Part shown: positions 1-5,231 of the stretch, in pieces
How the letters are laid out: every line of letters starts with the position of its first letter
Position numbering within the stretch: the first letter of the stretch is position 1
Translations under genes and position numbers: made by a program
Source of the DNA: an uncultured Traorella sp.
GTDB taxonomy: Bacteria > Bacillota_I > Bacilli_A > Erysipelotrichales > Erysipelotrichaceae
Length of the DNA: 8,897 nucleotides
Direction: 5' to 3'
Assembly (NCBI GenBank): GCA_945919165.1
Contig: CAMEIZ010000074.1
Coordinates: 1-8,897, forward strand
The notes under the pieces: generated by a model
The model's input: the letters and a program-made list of their open reading frames with translations, nothing else
What the model was told of the DNA's origin: nothing
The model's database searches: none

Positions 1-645
1 GAACCTCAACCGGTTTTCCTAGATCAAAATGAAAATCATAACGCTGTTGATCCTTTGTTAGATCCTCGAAAAAATGTAACGATAGTATTAGATCCGGGGC
101 ATGGAGGTTATGATGAAGGAAGTCAAAGTGCTCAACAAATCAAAGAAAAAGACATTAATTTAGAAATATCTCTACTCGTAAAGGATATTCTAGAAGAAAA
201 TAATTTTCAGATTGTGATGACAAGAGATAGTGACACTGTCAGCTGGCCTAGTGATAATGTTAAAGATCTGCAGACAAGATTGGATATCGCTGAAAAGGCA
301 AATGCATTGGCTTTAGTATCCATTCATTGCAATTTTTCTGAAGAAGACGGTGAAAATATTTCCGGAAGTGAGGTTTATGTGAATAAAACTCAAAGCGACT
401 CAGTCAATCTGGCAAACGCGATCAATGCTCAGCTTGCTAAGCTGGCACCAGATATGCCAAATCGTGAAATCAAAACCGGAGTTTTACATCTTTTAACCTA
501 TAACAAGGTGCCTTCGGTAATAGTTGAGATGGGTTTTTTATCAAATTCAAAAGATACCCGTTATCTGAGTGAAAAAAACACCCAGGATTTGATGGCTTCT
601 GCCATTGCAAAGGGTATTATGGATTATTATGAATTAAATAAATAA
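1..645 (+). CDS. N-acetylmuramoyl-L-alanine amidase (Amidase_3 family), 5'-truncated by the window edge
   Basis: This is a zinc-dependent peptidoglycan amidase that cleaves the bond between N-acetylmuramic acid and the stem-peptide L-alanine, acting outside the membrane. The reading frame is open from base 1 with no stop, so the gene begins upstream; 214 residues are visible. Family motifs are intact: LDPGHGG with zinc ligand H34 (numbering from base 1), E49 in KEKDINLE, H109 in SIHCN, and catalytic E176 in VIVEMGFLSN. The first ~22 visible residues are polar and acidic and look like a linker between an unseen N-terminal part (probably a signal or membrane anchor, by analogy with the family) and the catalytic domain. 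The domain runs essentially to the C terminus, with no cell-wall-binding repeats after it. A TTG at 55 could be read as a start but has no Shine-Dalgarno and sits inside an open frame, so I treat the gene as truncated. Family assignment is very secure; the specific role (cell separation, germination or lysis) cannot be told. Confidence 0.93.
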   Translation, partial: EPQPVFLDQNENHNAVDPLLDPRKNVTIVLDPGHGGYDEGSQSAQQIKEKDINLEISLLVKDILEENNFQIVMTRDSDTVSWPSDNVKDLQTRLDIAEKANALALVSIHCNFSEEDGENISGSEVYVNKTQSDSVNLANAINAQLAKLAPDMPNREIKTGVLHLLTYNKVPSVIVEMGFLSNSKDTRYLSEKNTQDLMASAIAKGIMDYYELNK

Positions 646-676
646 AAAGGCTTGAGCAATGCTCAAGCTTTACTTT
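646..676. terminator. Bidirectional intrinsic terminator between convergent genes
   Basis: GCTTGAGC (650-657) and GCTCAAGC (661-668) form a perfect 8-bp stem with an AAT loop. On the + strand it is followed by TTTACTTTTTTATTT. On the - strand it is followed by CTTTTTATTTATTT, so it can end transcripts from both sides. The amidase stop (643-645) lies just before it, and the glycosyltransferase stop (670-672) abuts the stem on the other side. Confidence 0.9.
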
Positions 677-1473
677 TTTATTTGCATTATGATTTGATCA
701 TAAAAATACATGATATCTGCTTTAAAACAATTAAAATAACCAAATTTTTTAAATTTTGGATAAATCTTGGCAATACCGTTCATCTGATTCATATAGGCTC
801 TTTTTAAATGACGATTACGGCCTTCCAGTTTGGATTGAGAAATACTTCCCGGACGAATTGCATAATTGTAAATCGGTTGATTTGAAACATAGATTTTTTT
901 AGCTTTCAGAAATGTTTTATAGATAGTTTCTACATCCTCATATAAATGAGATACAGGAAATTCAATTCCATCCCATAATTCTTTTTTATAACATTTTGCC
1001 CAGGAATAATTCATGATCATAAAATCAGCCATTAAATATGATAAAGCCTGTTGAGATGTCATAATCCTGCTTTTTGGAAATTTTACCGGCAGGGTGAATT
1101 TAGAATAAATCATGTTATGGGCCCCAATGGAAATATCACAATCATGTTCTACAATACCTTTGACAAGGACCATCAGATAATCAGGTGTAATGGTATCATC
1201 GCTGTCTACAAACGTAATCAGATCACCTTTTGCTAGCTTCATACCAAGATTGCGCACATACGAAAGACCTTGATTTTTTTGTTCATATAAAGAAAAACGA
1301 GGATCATTACCCACTGTTTCTTTATAAATATCTGCACTCTTGTCAGTGCTGCCATCATTGATACAAATAACTTCAAAGTTATCATAGTTTTGATTCTGAA
1401 TGGATAACAAACAATTTTTAAGATATTTTTCTACATTGTATAACGGAAGAATAATACTGACAAATGGATTCAC
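670..1473 (-). CDS. Family 2 (GT-A fold) glycosyltransferase
   Basis: This is a cytoplasmic nucleotide-sugar-dependent glycosyltransferase of the type found in capsule, exopolysaccharide and teichoic-acid assembly; the donor and acceptor cannot be read from sequence. The 267-aa protein opens with VSIILPLYNVEKYL. It then shows the nucleotide-binding INDGSTDKS (38-46), NQGLSYVRNLG (67-77) and the metal-binding DXD-type VDSDD (89-93). Further on are a likely catalytic-region acidic pair in HLYEDVETIYK (ED at 179-180) and YNYAIRPGSIS (202-212), typical of the EpsJ-like GT2 group. No transmembrane helix is evident. The start is GTG, chosen because TGAGGT lies 6 nt upstream and the GT-A fold begins at once. 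It is a single-gene unit rather than part of a polysaccharide cluster. It is somewhat shorter than many EpsJ-type enzymes (about 320 aa), with the loss at the C-terminal end. Family secure, substrate unknown. Confidence 0.92.
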   Translation of the reverse strand: MNPFVSIILPLYNVEKYLKNCLLSIQNQNYDNFEVICINDGSTDKSADIYKETVGNDPRFSLYEQKNQGLSYVRNLGMKLAKGDLITFVDSDDTITPDYLMVLVKGIVEHDCDISIGAHNMIYSKFTLPVKFPKSRIMTSQQALSYLMADFMIMNYSWAKCYKKELWDGIEFPVSHLYEDVETIYKTFLKAKKIYVSNQPIYNYAIRPGSISQSKLEGRNRHLKRAYMNQMNGIAKIYPKFKKFGYFNCFKADIMYFYDQIIMQIKK

Positions 1474-1479
1474 TTTACT

Positions 1480-1485
1480 ACCTCA
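1480..1485 (-). promoter_or_regulatory. Ribosome binding site fixing the GTG start of the glycosyltransferase
   Basis: On the - strand TGAGGT is followed by six bases (AGTAAA) and then GTG at 1473-1471. The spacing is good, and this supports the non-ATG start. Confidence 0.75.
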
Positions 1486-1494
1486 CTTTAAATA

Positions 1495-1512
1495 TTTGAT
1501 ATCAAAGATATC
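1495..1512. promoter_or_regulatory. Palindromic operator candidate downstream of the glycosyltransferase promoter
   Basis: TTTGATATCAAA (1495-1506) is a perfect 12-bp palindrome. A second GATATC (1507-1512) follows at once, so two GATATC copies are separated by AAA. On the - strand the block covers roughly +1 to +18 of the predicted glycosyltransferase transcript, a place where a bound repressor would block initiation. The regulator is unknown. The site is AT-rich, so chance is possible. Confidence 0.35.
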
Positions 1513-1518
1513 ATGAAC

Positions 1519-1547
1519 ATTATACACGAATTAAGAAAGTTTTGAAA
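1519..1547 (-). promoter_or_regulatory. Predicted sigma-A promoter of the glycosyltransferase
   Basis: A perfect TATAAT -10 (complement of 1519-1524) lies 17 bp from a weak -35, TTTCAA (complement of 1542-1547, three of six consensus bases). Predicted transcription start is near 1512, giving a leader of about 38 nt. Its -35 is the reverse complement of the -35 used by the rightward cyclophilin promoter. Confidence 0.55.
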
Positions 1548-1570
1548 TAGGATCATAAAAATGTTATAAT
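1542..1570 (+). promoter_or_regulatory. Strong predicted sigma-A promoter of the cyclophilin operon
   Basis: TTGAAA (1542-1547), a 17-bp spacer and a perfect TATAAT (1565-1570). The -10 is preceded by TGT (1562-1564), which makes it an extended -10. Transcription should start near 1577, leaving only about 16 nt before the ATG at 1593. Confidence 0.82.
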
Positions 1571-1579
1571 AATAACATT

Positions 1580-1584
1580 AGGAG
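1580..1584 (+). promoter_or_regulatory. Ribosome binding site deciding the cyclophilin start
   Basis: AGGAG lies 8 nt before ATG 1593. An in-frame GTG at 1584 overlaps this Shine-Dalgarno itself and has no site of its own, so translation should start at 1593. Confidence 0.8.
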
Positions 1585-1592
1585 TGATTTAT

Positions 1593-2024
1593 ATGATTAA
1601 AGGAAAAATTACGATGGAAAACGGTGAAGTAATACCGTTTGAATTATTTGAAAATGAAGCACCTATTACGGTGAATAACTTTGTAAAACTTGTAAAAGAA
1701 GGCTATTATGATGGTAAAACCTTCCACCGCGTTATTAAAGACTTTGTAAGTCAGGGAGGCTGTCCTTATGGTAATGGGACAGGTGATTTAGGTTATACCA
1801 TTCCATGTGAATGTGATAAGAATGTTCATAAGCATGTAGCAGGAACAATGTCAATGGCTCATCGAGGCAGAAATACTGGATGTTGTCAGTTCTTTATTTG
1901 TCACAAACCTCAGCCTCATTTAGATGGTGTTCATACGGTGTTTGGACAAGTAGCGGATAATTTGCAGGCTGTTATCAATATGAAAAATGGCGATGTCGTG
2001 GTGAAGGTTGTCATTGAGGAGTAA
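1593..2024 (+). CDS. Cyclophilin-type peptidyl-prolyl cis-trans isomerase, compact and Cys/His-rich
   Basis: A single-domain cytoplasmic prolyl isomerase (no signal peptide) that catalyses cis-trans isomerisation of X-Pro bonds during folding. Of the 143 residues nearly all form the cyclophilin fold. Active-site signature FHRVIKDFVSQGG (44-56) carries the catalytic arginine R46, F51 and Q54. QFFIC (99-103) holds the hydrophobic-pocket phenylalanines, and LDGVHTVFGQV (110-120) holds H114. The pocket tryptophan of human cyclophilin A is histidine here (H109), and its SMAN asparagine is H90. Six cysteines (57, 72, 74, 97, 98, 103) and seven histidines are many for a 143-aa cyclophilin; the GSQFF of most relatives is CCQFF here. 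It is the first gene of a three-gene operon whose next start lies one base past its stop. Family certain; ppiB-like, but I do not assign a symbol. Confidence 0.94.
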   Translation: MIKGKITMENGEVIPFELFENEAPITVNNFVKLVKEGYYDGKTFHRVIKDFVSQGGCPYGNGTGDLGYTIPCECDKNVHKHVAGTMSMAHRGRNTGCCQFFICHKPQPHLDGVHTVFGQVADNLQAVINMKNGDVVVKVVIEE

Positions 2025-2025
2025 T

Positions 2026-2373
2026 ATGAGAGACTTTAAGTATATTGGTTATCCGCTGCTGATCATTTTAATCAGTGCTCTTTTTTATCAGCTGGTATCA
2101 ACTTATATCAGCGGAACTGTACAGAATACTTTATTGATTTTGATTCGTGTCTGTGCGTTATTCTCTTTTGGAATGGCATTGAATAAAACAACGCGTCGTC
2201 ATATGAGTGTCTGGAAGATTGTCTTATCGGTAGTGATTACGATTTTTCTATTGCTGTATGAACTCGGTGCTTTCTACTTGCCAATTTTAAGTACCGCTTT
2301 GGCATTTTTCGGTGTAGGAGGCTTCTTTATTTGCATGCTGTATATATTATGCGGCTATATGTTTATGGATTAA
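2026..2373 (+). CDS. Small multi-pass membrane protein of unknown function
   Basis: I do not recognise a family. The 115-aa protein is mostly hydrophobic, with four likely transmembrane helices at about 6-28, 34-52, 62-82 and 84-111. A short basic loop (NKTTRRH, about 53-59) sits between helices 2 and 3, probably cytoplasmic by the positive-inside rule. There is no signal peptidase motif, metal site or catalytic motif. The ATG at 2026 is preferred over an in-frame TTG at 2008 because GAGGAG (2016-2021), lying inside the end of the cyclophilin gene, is at ribosome-binding distance. The stop of the cyclophilin and this ATG form TAATATG, so the two genes are probably translationally coupled. Its place between a cyclophilin and a zinc-ribbon membrane protein suggests a joint membrane role with the latter, but that is inference. 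Confidence 0.75.
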   Translation: MRDFKYIGYPLLIILISALFYQLVSTYISGTVQNTLLILIRVCALFSFGMALNKTTRRHMSVWKIVLSVVITIFLLLYELGAFYLPILSTALAFFGVGGFFICMLYILCGYMFMD

Positions 2374-2374
2374 T

Positions 2375-2737
2375 ATGAAAAAACTATTCAATATTGAACT
2401 CACATGCCCCTATTGCGGCAAAAAATTTACTTATCGTATTTTGAATGTTAAGGCAAGATGTGAATGTGAACACTGTGAAAATGTATTGTTGGTACATTCC
2501 AAGCTGACTGTTTCGCTGGTGTTTTCATTGCTTGCGGTATTTTTTATGAGCTATCTTTCTGCAATTCTTACCTTAAGTCAGCCATGGGATTTAATTTTTG
2601 TCTTAGGCGGCGCTTTTCTTTTAGTGATGTGTTTATATGCATTGCTATGCCGTATTAAATCACCTGAATTTGTGTATCATGTAGATTTGGAAGATCCTAC
2701 GATTTTAGAAAGAAAGAAAAGAGAAAAAAGAAAATAA
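2375..2737 (+). CDS. Zinc-ribbon membrane protein of unknown function
   Basis: The 120-aa protein starts with a probable zinc ribbon: CPYC (11-14) and CEHC (31-34) are two CxxC knuckles 16 residues apart, with a further C29. Two hydrophobic helices follow, at about 45-66 and 72-93. A charged tail ends in KKREKRK, which points to a cytoplasmic C terminus, so both termini are probably inside. Zinc-ribbon plus two-helix architecture recurs in small uncharacterised Bacillota proteins; no enzyme motif is present. The start ATG lies one base after the upstream stop (again TAATATG). There is only a weak GGAT ahead of it, so translation probably depends on coupling. It is the last gene of the operon and is followed by a terminator. 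Function unknown; binding of zinc is inferred from the cysteine pattern. Confidence 0.78.
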   Translation: MKKLFNIELTCPYCGKKFTYRILNVKARCECEHCENVLLVHSKLTVSLVFSLLAVFFMSYLSAILTLSQPWDLIFVLGGAFLLVMCLYALLCRIKSPEFVYHVDLEDPTILERKKREKRK

Positions 2738-2761
2738 AATTAAATAATGATTCAGTAAATA

Positions 2762-2793
2762 TTCGCCATAAGATATCTTAGGGCGATTTTTTT
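2762..2793 (+). terminator. Intrinsic terminator of the cyclophilin operon
   Basis: TCGCC (2763-2767) pairs with GGCGA (2782-2786). After an A/G mismatch, TAAG (2769-2772) pairs with CTTA (2777-2780) around an ATAT loop. Seven T residues (2787-2793) follow. Confidence 0.85.
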
Positions 2794-2801
2794 ATGTTTA
2801 A

Positions 2802-2818
2802 AGATTGATGAACAATCT
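2802..2818. promoter_or_regulatory. Short inverted repeat upstream of the CBS-protein promoter
   Basis: AGATTG (2802-2807) and CAATCT (2813-2818) are perfect 6-bp arms with a 5-nt gap, followed by ATCGAT. It sits about 57 bp upstream of the predicted start of transcription and could be a regulator site. There is no T-tract, so it is not a second terminator. Weak evidence. Confidence 0.22.
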
Positions 2819-2832
2819 ATCGATTTTGTAAG

Positions 2833-2860
2833 TTGTGCTATGTCTAAACTTGTGTATAAT
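2833..2860 (+). promoter_or_regulatory. Predicted promoter of the CBS-domain transporter gene
   Basis: A perfect TATAAT (2855-2860) lies 16 bp after a poor -35, TTGTGC (2833-2838). Transcription would begin near 2867, right at the Shine-Dalgarno, so the leader would be only about 13 nt. Confidence 0.55.
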
Positions 2861-2866
2861 AGTGGA

Positions 2867-2874
2867 AGAGGTGG
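2867..2874 (+). promoter_or_regulatory. Ribosome binding site deciding a TTG start
   Basis: AGAGGTGG is followed after 5 nt by TTG at 2880. The in-frame GTG codons at 2871 and 2874 overlap the site, and the GTG at 2835 lies upstream of the -10, so TTG is the best start. Confidence 0.7.
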
Positions 2875-2879
2875 TGTTT

Positions 2880-4196
2880 TTGGATATTGTTGTCTATCAA
2901 ATAATATTGCAGATTGTATTAATTCTTTTGAATGCTTTTTTTGCTGGAAGTGAGATTGCACTTCTCTCTTTGAATACCGCAAAACTGAGAAAGTTAGATG
3001 AGGAACATGACAAAGCTGCAAGCAGAATGTTATCACTGATTGAACAACCAAGTGATTTCTTGTCTACAATTCAGATAGGGATAACACTTGCTGGATTTCT
3101 GGGAAGTGCTTTTGCAAGCGAAAATTTTTCAGTTTATATCGTTAATTTTATATATTATACATGTTCATGGACTGCTCTACCTTTAAGTGTCCTCAATACA
3201 ATAGCTATGGTTGCAGTAACCATTATTTTATCTTACTTTACATTAGTTTTCGGTGAATTAGTACCCAAACGAATTGCCATGCAGAAAAGCTATGAATTTG
3301 CTAAAATCAGCAGTATTATTATCTCTTTTCTTAGTAAAATCATGAAACCAATGGTTTGGTTTTTAAGTTTTTCAGTAAACATAGTATTAAAAATGATGCA
3401 TATGAACACAAACGCTGAAGAGGAAAATGTTAGCGAAGAGGAGATTCGTTTAATGGTTGATCTAGGCGGTGAAAAAGGAACAATTGATTTAGAGGAAAAA
3501 GAGTGGATTGAACATGTGTTTGAATTTAATGATACCAGTGTAAAAGAAGTGATGACTCATGCATTAGATATGGTATACATCCGTCTAAATGATTCAAATG
3601 AAGCCATAATGAATACGATTATGAATTCTGGTTTGTCGCGTTTTCCTGTAATTGATGAAGACATGAATGATATAATTGGAGTGCTTTATGCACGTGATTT
3701 TCTTTTGAATCAAGCCTTGAATCAGAATAAGAAATTGGAAGAACTGGTAAAGGAAGCATTTTTTGTTCCGGATAGTATCCATACCGACGATTTGTTTTCT
3801 GCTATGCAGAAAAAGAAAGTACATATTGCAATAGTTGTAGATGAATATGGCGAAACTGCCGGATTGATAACGATGGAAGATCTTCTTGAAGAAATTGTTG
3901 GAAATATATATGATGAATATGATACTTTTGAACAAGAAAATATTATTATGATTGATGAGATGAATTATCGTGTACAAGGTGATACAGCAATTACCGAATT
4001 AGAGAAAATTGGTATATATTTACCTGATGATGGAGATTTTGATACGCTTGGTGGTTTTATTTTTTCGAATCTACAGGAAATACCAGAAGATGGCAGTGTA
4101 TTTGATCTGGATTATGATAGGTTTTATCTTCATGTGGATCAAATAAAGGACAAACGAGTAGTATCCTGTCTTATCACATTGAAAAAGGAATCATGA
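2880..4196 (+). CDS. CNNM/DUF21-CBS-CorC_HlyC family membrane ion transporter (often annotated hemolysin-like)
   Basis: The family includes bacterial CorC and MpfA, linked to Mg2+ efflux or homeostasis, and proteins loosely called hemolysins. The 438-aa protein has the standard order. The DUF21/CNNM membrane domain is at about 1-190, with helices near 3-22, 62-80, 104-124 and 144-172, the family motif FAGSEIALLS (21-30) and GELVPKRIA (125-133). A cytosolic CBS pair follows at about 224-345: MTHALDMVYIRL; GLSRFPVIDEDMNDIIGVLY; VDEYGETAGLITMEDLLEEI. The C-terminal CorC_HlyC domain (about 355-435) contains DTLGGFIF. Length and domain order are complete. CBS pairs in relatives bind adenine nucleotides and gate transport, which suggests nucleotide-sensing here. 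The gene stands alone with its own predicted promoter; the next gene is convergent. I see no good terminator for it. Substrate is inferred, with Mg2+ most likely. Confidence 0.93.
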   Translation: MDIVVYQIILQIVLILLNAFFAGSEIALLSLNTAKLRKLDEEHDKAASRMLSLIEQPSDFLSTIQIGITLAGFLGSAFASENFSVYIVNFIYYTCSWTALPLSVLNTIAMVAVTIILSYFTLVFGELVPKRIAMQKSYEFAKISSIIISFLSKIMKPMVWFLSFSVNIVLKMMHMNTNAEEENVSEEEIRLMVDLGGEKGTIDLEEKEWIEHVFEFNDTSVKEVMTHALDMVYIRLNDSNEAIMNTIMNSGLSRFPVIDEDMNDIIGVLYARDFLLNQALNQNKKLEELVKEAFFVPDSIHTDDLFSAMQKKKVHIAIVVDEYGETAGLITMEDLLEEIVGNIYDEYDTFEQENIIMIDEMNYRVQGDTAITELEKIGIYLPDDGDFDTLGGFIFSNLQEIPEDGSVFDLDYDRFYLHVDQIKDKRVVSCLITLKKES

Positions 4197-4291
4197 AAAT
4201 CATATAAAAAAAGCCTGCAGGACAATTACTTTCGAATTAATAATTCAGACTAAAATCAAAATAGGATTTATTAAAAAATTTTTTATCATAT

Positions 4292-4321
4292 TAATAAAAG
4301 GCAGCGATTAATTTCGCTGCC
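4292..4321 (-). terminator. Terminator of the RNA methyltransferase gene, overlapping its 3' end
   Basis: GGCAGCG (4300-4306) and CGCTGCC (4315-4321) give a perfect 7-bp stem. On the - strand it is followed by TTTTATTAA. The stop codon of the methyltransferase (4308-4310) lies in the 8-nt loop, so one arm of the stem encodes the last residues. There is no T-tract in the + direction. Confidence 0.8.
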
Positions 4322-5024
4322 TTACTACTTCAAAGGCCAAGATACTTGCAGCACTGGCACCATTTAGTGCATTTTTAAAATCATTGGCATATCCAATATA
4401 GATGTTTTGATCTGAAAGCTTGAGAATTTGTTTGGACAGTCCGCGTTTTTCTCCACCCAAAGCAAGAATGCAGCCTTTTGTATAATCAGCTTGCGTATAA
4501 AGAATAGCATCTTTTCTCATGGCACAATAAAGCTTAATACCTTTTTTCTTAAGTGAAAGAATTAAAGAGGGAATATCACTGCATTGAATAATATTCAAAT
4601 ATTCACTAGCACCGGCTGAGCTTTTGGTAACAGTAGAAGCAGCAATTGAAAAATTGCGTTCCGGTACGATTAAGCCATCACATCCTGCGGCATATAAACT
4701 ACGGCATATATACCCAAAATTAAAGGGATCTTCAATTCCTTCTACAATGGCATAAAAGGGATTTTCGATATCTTCAATAGTTTGATAGGTTCTGTCTGAT
4801 ACATAGGCAATCATACCACCATGAGTTGTACCGGATGCTAATTGATGAATTGTTTCACGTTTTACTTTGGTAACAGTTACATGATTCAGTTCAGCTTGTT
4901 TGAGAATGAAGTTCGTATCTTTATCTTTTTTGTTTTCATCGACAAGGATTTCATAGACTGTTCTTCGCTTTGCCAATAAGGCTGCTTTGACAGAGATATT
5001 ACCTTCTAATAAGTGTTTTTCCAT
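4308..5024 (-). CDS. TrmH/SpoU family RNA 2'-O-ribose methyltransferase (RlmB-like)
   Basis: A SAM-dependent SPOUT enzyme methylating the 2'-OH of a nucleotide in tRNA or rRNA; the target cannot be told. The 238-aa protein has an N-terminal substrate-binding region (LLEGNISVKAALL onward, ending near GGMIAYV at 69-75), then the knotted SPOUT domain. Motif 1 is EDPFNFGYICRSLYAAG with the conserved N102 and R108. Motif 2 is LALGGEKRGLS (188-197) with E192. Motif 3 is NALNGASAA (218-226). It keeps the motif-3 asparagine (N221), but the serine before the Leu-Asn in the usual SLNVS is A219. The ATG at 5024 is the first possible start: an in-frame stop lies at 5049-5051 and no other start codon lies between. 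No Shine-Dalgarno is present, and the -10 box ends 6 bases away, which points to a leaderless mRNA. Family secure; full activity less so, given the substitution. Confidence 0.9.
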   Translation of the reverse strand: MEKHLLEGNISVKAALLAKRRTVYEILVDENKKDKDTNFILKQAELNHVTVTKVKRETIHQLASGTTHGGMIAYVSDRTYQTIEDIENPFYAIVEGIEDPFNFGYICRSLYAAGCDGLIVPERNFSIAASTVTKSSAGASEYLNIIQCSDIPSLILSLKKKGIKLYCAMRKDAILYTQADYTKGCILALGGEKRGLSKQILKLSDQNIYIGYANDFKNALNGASAASILAFEVVRQRN

Positions 5025-5030
5025 GTCATT

Positions 5031-5059
5031 ATTATAGAATAAATTCTTTTATTTTTCCA
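5031..5059 (-). promoter_or_regulatory. Predicted promoter of the methyltransferase, placing transcription start at the ATG
   Basis: On the - strand a TGGAAA -35 (complement of 5054-5059, four of six consensus bases), a 17-bp spacer and a perfect TATAAT (complement of 5031-5036) are seen. A start 7 nt past the -10 falls on position 5024, the A of the ATG. This implies no 5' leader, which agrees with the missing Shine-Dalgarno. Confidence 0.62.
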
Positions 5060-5064
5060 TTCTA

Positions 5065-5076
5065 AATCAATTGATT
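5065..5076. promoter_or_regulatory. Palindrome just upstream of the methyltransferase promoter
   Basis: AATCAATTGATT is a perfect 12-bp palindrome centred about 46 bp upstream of the predicted transcription start and beginning 5 bp beyond the -35. This position would suit an activator or repressor. No regulator is identified, and chance in AT-rich DNA is possible. Confidence 0.3.
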
Positions 5077-5187
5077 CCATCTTTTTTACAGAAATCCAGA
5101 ACAATATTACGAAAATGCTCATATTGGAAATTGAGTATCACACAGGTGGTTCAATATAGATTTTTTTAAAAACATCAAATTTATAAC

Positions 5188-5217
5188 TAAAAAAAAGAAA
5201 ATCTTTTCAGACTTTCT
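5188..5217 (-). terminator. Strong intrinsic terminator of the ABC transporter operon
   Basis: On the - strand AGAAAGTCT, a GAAA tetraloop (GNRA type) and AGATTTTCT form a 9-bp stem with a single G-U pair (arms 5209-5217 and 5196-5204). Seven further T residues follow (A-run 5189-5195 on the + strand). It lies 14 bp past the permease stop. Confidence 0.9.
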
Positions 5218-5231
5218 GTTTCTAATTATTT

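Noticed and set aside
1051..1236. Open frame on the + strand inside the glycosyltransferase gene
   Set aside because: Antisense shadow of a gene with clear GT2 motifs; no ribosome binding site and no recognisable protein.
3594..3977. 127-codon open frame on the - strand inside the CBS-transporter gene
   Set aside because: Ile/Asn/Phe-rich low-complexity product typical of the complement of an AT-rich gene; the + frame carries all the conserved domains.
4206..4221. A-run plus CCTGCAGG palindrome as a terminator of the CBS gene
   Set aside because: The 8-bp palindrome leaves no loop for a stable hairpin and no T-tract follows on the + strand.
5115..5159. 14-codon frame (ATG at 5115) in the gap between the methyltransferase and the ABC terminator
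   Set aside because: No ribosome binding site and no recognisable product. It could be a remnant of an older gene but nothing supports this; the rest of 5077-5188 shows no clear feature.
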